Part shown: one piece after another, positions 38,514 through 42,728 of the stretch
Layout: the number at the start of each line of letters is the position of its first letter
Position numbering within the stretch: the stretch's first letter is position 1
From: Elusimicrobiota bacterium
GTDB taxonomy: Bacteria > Elusimicrobiota > Elusimicrobia > Elusimicrobiales > UBA9959
DNA: 42,728 nucleotides
NCBI GenBank assembly: GCA_016209085.1
Contig: JACQWV010000035.1
Coordinates: 1 to 42,728 of the forward strand
Direction: 5' to 3'
Position numbers and translations under genes: made by a program
The notes under the pieces: generated by a model
The model's database searches: none
Seen by the model: the letters and a program-made list of their open reading frames with translations, nothing else
Told to the model about the DNA's origin: nothing

Positions 38514-40142
38514 ATGAACACCATATTCAGCGTGCCAAAACCTCAAAATGAACCAATACTCGGATATCTGCCTGACAGCTCTGAAAAAAAAGAGCTCAAG
38601 GCAAAACTCAAGGAACTGAGAGCAAATGAAATAGAAATACCTTTGATAATAGGCGGACATGAAGTAAAAACAGGCAGGATTTCCAATGTTCCGGTTCCAC
38701 ACGAGCATAAACACGTTCTTGCAAAATATCACAAAGCAGGCGCAAAAGAAGTTGAACTGGCGGCGGAAGCGGCAAAAAAAGCAAAAAAGGAATGGTCAGC
38801 AATGCCCCTGCACGCAAGAGCAAGCATTTTTCTCAAGGCAGCCGAACTGCTTGCAGGCCCCATGAGAGCGACCCTCAACGCGGCCACAATGCTGGGCCAG
38901 TCAAAAAACGTTTATCAGGCGGAAATAGATTCAGCCGTAGAGCTTATAGATTTCTACAGATTCAACGTGTATTTTGCGGAACAGATTTACAAAGAACAGC
39001 CCATATCCCCCAGAGGCGTCTGGAATTACATGGACTACAGGCCGCTTGAAGGATTTGTCTTTGCGGTCACGCCGTTTAATTTCACTTCTATAGCCGGAAA
39101 CCTTCCGACTGCTCCTGCGATAATGGGAAACACTGTCATCTGGAAACCCGCTTCAACGGCCGTGTATTCCGCTTACTTTCTGATGCAACTCTGGAAAGCG
39201 GCCGGCCTTCCCGACGGCGTGATAAACATGGTTCAGGGCTCGGGAGCGGACGTGGGCGCGCCTGTTCTGAACAGCCCGGATTTCGCGGGACTGCATTTCA
39301 CCGGCAGCACTGCGGTATTCAACGGCATGTGGGGCGCCATAGTCAAAAACATAGACAAATACAAAACCTATCCCAGAATAGTGGGGGAAACGGGCGGAAA
39401 GGATTTTATCTTCGTGCACCGGAGCGCGGAACCGGAGACTCTTCAAACCGCAATCATCAGAGGCGCTTTTGAATACCAGGGCCAGAAATGTTCAGCCGCA
39501 AGCAGAGCGTATATTCCCAAATCAGTCTGGTCAAAAATAAAAGACGGCCTGATTGACAGAATAAAGACCATAAAAATGGGAACCGTTGAGGATTTCACTA
39601 ATTTCGTGAACGCTGTGATAGACAAAAATGCGTTTAACAACATAAAAGAGTATATTGACTTTGCTAAATCCTCAAAAGACGCTAAGATACTCGCCGGAGG
39701 GAACCATGACGATTCCCAGGGATATTATATAGAGCCCACCGTCATTGAAGCGAAAGACCCCCAGTTCAGAACCATGAAAGAAGAAATATTCGGCCCGGTA
39801 CTCACGGTTTACGTATACGAAGATTCAAAATACGAAGAAACCCTTAAACTCTGTGATGGGACATCCTCCTACGCTCTGACCGGCTCCATATTTTCTACGG
39901 ACAGAAACGCCATATTAAAAGCGGCTGAAATTCTTGAGCATTCAGCGGGAAATTTTTACATAAACGACAAACCGACCGGAGCGGTGGTAGGACAGCAGCC
40001 TTTCGGCGGAGCAAGAGCCTCAGGCACGAACGACAAAGCAGGCAGCATTTTAAATCTCATCCGGTGGACTTCCCCGCGCGCGGTAAAGGAAACATTTGTC
40101 CCGCCAATAGATTACAAATACCCGTTCATGAAGGAAAAATAG
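38514..40142 (+). CDS. pruA: 1-pyrroline-5-carboxylate dehydrogenase
   Basis: An aldehyde dehydrogenase that turns glutamate semialdehyde (from proline) into glutamate. The 542-residue length and N-terminal sequence fit the stand-alone form related to eukaryotic ALDH4A1 rather than the bifunctional PutA. Catalytic E292 lies in VGETGGKD and C326 in GQKCSAASR; NAD-site TPFNF and the end motif QPFGGARASGTNDKAG are present. AGGAG lies seven bases before the ATG. Proline dehydrogenase is not in the window. Product glutamate can enter the TCA segment encoded by kor and suc genes. Confidence 0.94.
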   Translation: MNTIFSVPKPQNEPILGYLPDSSEKKELKAKLKELRANEIEIPLIIGGHEVKTGRISNVPVPHEHKHVLAKYHKAGAKEVELAAEAAKKAKKEWSAMPLHARASIFLKAAELLAGPMRATLNAATMLGQSKNVYQAEIDSAVELIDFYRFNVYFAEQIYKEQPISPRGVWNYMDYRPLEGFVFAVTPFNFTSIAGNLPTAPAIMGNTVIWKPASTAVYSAYFLMQLWKAAGLPDGVINMVQGSGADVGAPVLNSPDFAGLHFTGSTAVFNGMWGAIVKNIDKYKTYPRIVGETGGKDFIFVHRSAEPETLQTAIIRGAFEYQGQKCSAASRAYIPKSVWSKIKDGLIDRIKTIKMGTVEDFTNFVNAVIDKNAFNNIKEYIDFAKSSKDAKILAGGNHDDSQGYYIEPTVIEAKDPQFRTMKEEIFGPVLTVYVYEDSKYEETLKLCDGTSSYALTGSIFSTDRNAILKAAEILEHSAGNFYINDKPTGAVVGQQPFGGARASGTNDKAGSILNLIRWTSPRAVKETFVPPIDYKYPFMKEK

Positions 40143-40258
40143 CAAACAGTCAGTTGCCCGTAGAAAATCCCTTTGTGTCCTTCTTGCCCGGTGGTCCCGA
40201 TGCCGACCCTGTCATTCGACAGGGCAAGCGTTGCCGGACGAAACACGGTTGGCGGTTA

Positions 40259-40524
40259 GGGACCGTTAATAAATTACTGACATATTTGGCTGAGCTGATT
40301 TTTGAGCGAGACAAGGAACAAGGAGCGCGCATAACTTGGGTTATGTAAGCGACGAGCGACGCAGTTGCAGCCAAAAAGCAGCCAGCCCCTTCGGGGGAAG
40401 CCGATATGCGGCCATCTGCTGCGTTGCTCCTCACTCACATACCACAAGGTATGCTTATTCGTCGCGCCTTGCATCTGACCCCATCTCGGCTTCCCAAATG
40501 TATCAGTAATTTATTAACGGTCCC
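40259..40524. mobile_element. MITE-like element with 22-bp perfect terminal inverted repeats
   Basis: The left end GGGACCGTTAATAAATTACT plus GA (40259-40280) is exactly complementary to the right end at 40503-40524. The 266-bp interior has no gene and has its own palindrome CATACCACAAGGTATG. TTA flanks both ends (40256-40258 and 40525-40527), a likely 3-bp target duplication, and the right TTA is the stop codon of the ATPase gene. The rest of the 382-bp gap (40143-40258) holds a CCCTGTCATTCGACAGGG palindrome and no gene. Confidence 0.88.
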
Positions 40525-41658
40525 TTATATGAATTTCAGCATGAAATCGTAAAGAGGAATAACCGTGATTTTGGATGAAAGCCTGTATATGTCTTTCCCC
40601 GCATAAATAACCCATAAGTGTTCAAGATTGAGATCCGAAACGGCGGAAAGCATGGATTTGGTTGTTGTCGGAGCGTCGTTGTATTTAAATTCCACTCCCC
40701 AGTTTTTGTTTTTATCCTGCCAAAAAAGATCAAGCTCGGCTCCCGCGTGCGTTTTCCAAAAAAAAATCCGATGAGAGTTTTTATTTAAAATCCTTAAGAC
40801 CTGTTCAATGGCGAATCCTTCCCAGGAGAAACCTATTTTCGGAGAGCCGGCCAGCTGAATGTAGTTGTTTATTCCGCTAAAATAATGGAATATTCCGCTG
40901 TCTCTTATGTAAATTTTGGGATTTTTAACCAGCCTTTTTTTTGTATTGTTATGCCATGGCTGGAGAACTCTTACCGTGAAAGTTTCGGAGAGGATGTCTA
41001 TATAGCGCCTTACCGTCATATCTGACATGCCGAATATCCTTCCGATTTCCGAATAATTCACAATCTGGCCGTGATAGGCGGATAAAATCATCCAGAATTT
41101 GCGCAAAACGCCGCCAGGAATTTTTATGCCGAATTGGGGAATATCTCTTTCAAGAAAAGAGGAGATGTAATTTTCCAGCCAGAGCCCGCTTTTTCCATAA
41201 TTTGAGGCCAGAAATGACCGGGGGAATCCCCCTTTCATCCATAAATCCCTAAACCCGTCTTTCCCGACATCAAGCGGCGTGAATCCGCCGAGTTCAAAGT
41301 AAGAAATCCTGCCCGCCAGACTTTCAGAGCTTTTTTTTATCAAATCCGGAGAGGCGCTTCCGAGTATAAGATATTTTTGTTTTTTGTTCTTATCCACGAG
41401 ATATCTTAAAAGCGGAAAAAGACCGGGTTTTCTCTGGATTTCATCTATTACAATCAGCCCTTTAAGGTCTTCAAGAAGAAGTTGGGGATTTTCGAATTTG
41501 GCCAGGTCCCTTGGATTTTCAAGATCAAAAAAATAGTCATAAGACAACAGAGCGGCAAGCGTGGTTTTCCCGCACTGTCTTGGACCGAGTATCGCGGTTA
41601 CGGGAAACTCTTCCATAAGCGAATGTATTTTTTTAATCTCAAGTTTTCTTTTGATCAT
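40525..41658 (-). CDS. AAA ATPase with C-terminal DUF4143 (nuclease-like) domain
   Basis: This 377-residue protein has Walker A GPRQCGKTT (25-33), Walker B GLIVIDEIQ, a sensor-like LGSAS, a winged-helix region (NYSEIGRIFGMSDMTVRRYIDIL) and a C-terminal DUF4143 domain. The latter has a PD-(D/E)xK-like pattern (GAELDLFW...WGVEFKY). Members are common, usually orphan genes; a defence or toxin-like role has been suspected for the group but is not shown. The stop codon coincides with the end of a MITE. Confidence 0.9.
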   Translation of the reverse strand: MIKRKLEIKKIHSLMEEFPVTAILGPRQCGKTTLAALLSYDYFFDLENPRDLAKFENPQLLLEDLKGLIVIDEIQRKPGLFPLLRYLVDKNKKQKYLILGSASPDLIKKSSESLAGRISYFELGGFTPLDVGKDGFRDLWMKGGFPRSFLASNYGKSGLWLENYISSFLERDIPQFGIKIPGGVLRKFWMILSAYHGQIVNYSEIGRIFGMSDMTVRRYIDILSETFTVRVLQPWHNNTKKRLVKNPKIYIRDSGIFHYFSGINNYIQLAGSPKIGFSWEGFAIEQVLRILNKNSHRIFFWKTHAGAELDLFWQDKNKNWGVEFKYNDAPTTTKSMLSAVSDLNLEHLWVIYAGKDIYRLSSKITVIPLYDFMLKFI

Positions 41659-41738
41659 AATACAAATATAACAGATTATCCTTGAAAAATCAACATCTGC
41701 TGTTGGATCTTCAAGGATTTATTGAATAACCCGAAAAA

Positions 41739-42035
41739 CTAATTTTTCAACTTCTTTATTTCTGCCTTTAGTTCTTCTATTTCTTCCTTCTGCTCCTTGA
41801 GGGCTTTAAGCATGAGAACAGTAACGCCGTTCCAGTTGACGTTCATAACTTTATTATCCGGACCAGTGACAGCCAATTCAGGAGCCGCTTCATAAGCCTC
41901 CTCAGCAATAAGCCCAATGTCCTTTCTGCCATCTATTTTCCATGTGAATTTGACCGGTCTGAGATTATAGAGTTTTGAGGTATCCATGGTTAGGTCATTG
42001 ATGTCCTTTTTGAATCGCGCCGAGGAGGTGCACCA
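41739..42035 (-). pseudogene. Truncated S74 (endosialidase-type) chaperone domain, copy 1
   Basis: Reading from TGG at 42035, the frame gives CTSSARFKKDINDLTMDTSKL, then YNLRPVKFTWKIDGRKDIGLIAEE, GVTVLMLKALKEQ and a coiled-coil end. This is the intramolecular chaperone domain of tail spikes and large surface proteins, which cuts itself off. No start or upstream shaft is present: above 42036 a GTAGCGG...CGCGTAGGA palindromic repeat (about 42058-42093) and a stop intervene. It is therefore a fragment. An internal ATG at 41987 gives 82 residues. A near-identical copy starts at 42563. Confidence 0.78.
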
Positions 42036-42057
42036 AGTTATAATAGAAGTCAGAAAT

Positions 42058-42093
42058 GTAGCGGCGAATGTAAATTCGCGTAGGACATTTGCC
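42058..42093. repeat. GTAGGGG-family palindrome
   Basis: TGTAGCGGCGAATGTAAATTCGCGTAGGACA resembles one arm of the GTAGGGG elements near 7490 and 10884, with GCGAATGTAAATTCGC as a perfect hairpin. It lies where the S74 fragment loses homology, so it may mark the break. Confidence 0.5.
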
Positions 42094-42154
42094 TTAAAAA
42101 ATGTTCCTTAAAGACCCCTTTAATATCCTTCGTTATTTTGTAAAATTATCTTAT

Positions 42155-42562
42155 ATGAAAAACAATAACATCCAGCCTGCCAGCAAAAAAGACCTTGACA
42201 ATGTGAAAACCGAGCTTAGAACCGAACTTAAAAATGTGAGAACCGAGCTTAAAAAAGATATAAATATTCTGGACCAAAAAGCAAACACCTTGGACCAAAA
42301 AGTAAACACCCTGGACCAAAAAGTAAACACCCTGGGCGTTGAACTGGCCAAGACCAATTTAAGCATAAACCGCATGGAAAACAACATGATGACAGCGATT
42401 ACAAATTTTAAGAGCGAAATTCTTTCAGCAGTAGACATTTTTGCGAGAGAAGCCGAAGATTACAGAAGAAAAGACCTGGAACGCGGACACATGCTCATGG
42501 TCCAGGATGATAAGTTGCAAAACCACGAAACCCGCATTACCCTGCTTGAAACCAAAAAATAA
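42155..42562 (+). CDS. Coiled-coil protein with heptad repeats
   Basis: A 135-residue protein, almost fully helical, with three exact or near-exact heptads LDQKxNT (21-bp units, 42272-42334) after NVKTELRTELKNVRTELKKD. A start at 42155 is preferred to 42101, whose extension is not typical. The family resembles small coiled-coil DUF1640-like proteins; function unknown. Its TAA is followed at once by the stop codon of the second S74 copy on the other strand. Confidence 0.65.
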   Translation: MKNNNIQPASKKDLDNVKTELRTELKNVRTELKKDINILDQKANTLDQKVNTLDQKVNTLGVELAKTNLSINRMENNMMTAITNFKSEILSAVDIFAREAEDYRRKDLERGHMLMVQDDKLQNHETRITLLETKK

Positions 42563-42728
42563 CTAATTTTTTAACTTCTTTATTTCCGCCTTTAGTTCTT
42601 CTATTTCTTCCTTCTGCTCCTTGAGAGCTTTAAGCATGAGAACAGTAACGCCGTTCCAGTTGACGTTCATAATTTTATTATCCGGACCAGTGACAGCCAA
42701 TTCAGGAGCCGCTTCATAAGCCTCCTCC
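42563..42728 (-). CDS. S74 chaperone domain, copy 2 (partial, runs off window)
   Basis: The visible 55 residues end GVTVLMLKALKEQKEEIEEL, then KAEIKKLKN, the same as copy 1 except one Val/Ile change. About 160 of 166 bases match. The gene continues beyond the window, so it could be the intact parent of the fragment at 41739. Confidence 0.75.
   Translation of the reverse strand, partial: EEAYEAAPELAVTGPDNKIMNVNWNGVTVLMLKALKEQKEEIEELKAEIKKLKN

Overview
The window looks like chromosome from an uncultured, Gram-negative-type bacterium. Supporting signs are exported and CsgG/FlgO-like proteins, an ECF sigma/anti-sigma pair, ferredoxin-dependent 2-oxoacid metabolism, and a mix of housekeeping operons with low-complexity intergenic DNA. 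No marker here fixes the phylum, and there is no rRNA, CRISPR array or recognisable transposase.

Layout. 139-2015 (-): a CsgG/FlgO-like exported protein and a receiver-GGDEF protein. 2292-10300 (-): one metabolic run, ferredoxin / korA / korB / korC / sucC / sucD / corA / rimO, i.e. 2-oxoglutarate:ferredoxin oxidoreductase coupled to succinyl-CoA synthetase. 10417-12910 (-): a two-component island with a decayed third receiver. 13046-16137 (-): lexA, a zinc-ribbon protein, a DNA cytosine methyltransferase, a probable restriction endonuclease and vsr, behind a promoter with a perfect palindrome. 16228-18390 (-): a TPR-SpoIID protein. 18442-20392 (+): ECF sigma, zinc-finger anti-sigma and an exported coiled-coil protein. 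20621-27986 (-): subtilisin, glgA, galT, scpB, scpA, trpS and an M50 protease. 28248-29190 (-): a nucleotidyltransferase with a 55-residue partner. 29330-33800 (+): a pantothenate-to-CoA operon (DUF2520 oxidoreductase, panB, panC, coaC, coaB, coaX). 33861-40142 (+): nucleotide-sugar dehydrogenase, soluble histidine kinase, S23-like four-helix-bundle protein, tRNA-Arg(GCG), a small Cys-rich protein and a pyrroline-5-carboxylate dehydrogenase. 40525-42728: an AAA ATPase and two copies of an S74 chaperone tail flanking a coiled-coil gene.

The most unusual feature is an unusually dense set of small palindromic elements, several of which sit in frame inside essential genes. sucC carries a 48-bp insertion between 8-bp direct repeats, the SpoIID gene a 60-bp cloverleaf element between 7-bp repeats, and a histidine kinase a 57-bp palindrome between near-perfect 8-bp repeats. 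In each case the spacing is a multiple of three. In sucC, removing the insert restores the canonical protein. rimO carries two copies of a 76-79 bp palindrome encoding the same peptide (a third copy is intergenic), and coaB carries three tandem 51-bp units. Other elements sit exactly at stop codons or supply the C-terminus of the gene they touch. This resembles the Rickettsia palindromic elements, but with several families in one window.

Intergenic gaps add a second layer: degenerate 6-8 bp repeat tracts, often arranged as long inverted pairs, each gap with its own repeat word and many starting from an AGCAGT-like boundary. A 122/123-bp shell with shared ends encloses two different palindromic cores. 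Two MITE-like elements have 15- and 22-bp terminal inverted repeats. All function calls come from reading motifs and context only; no database search was possible.
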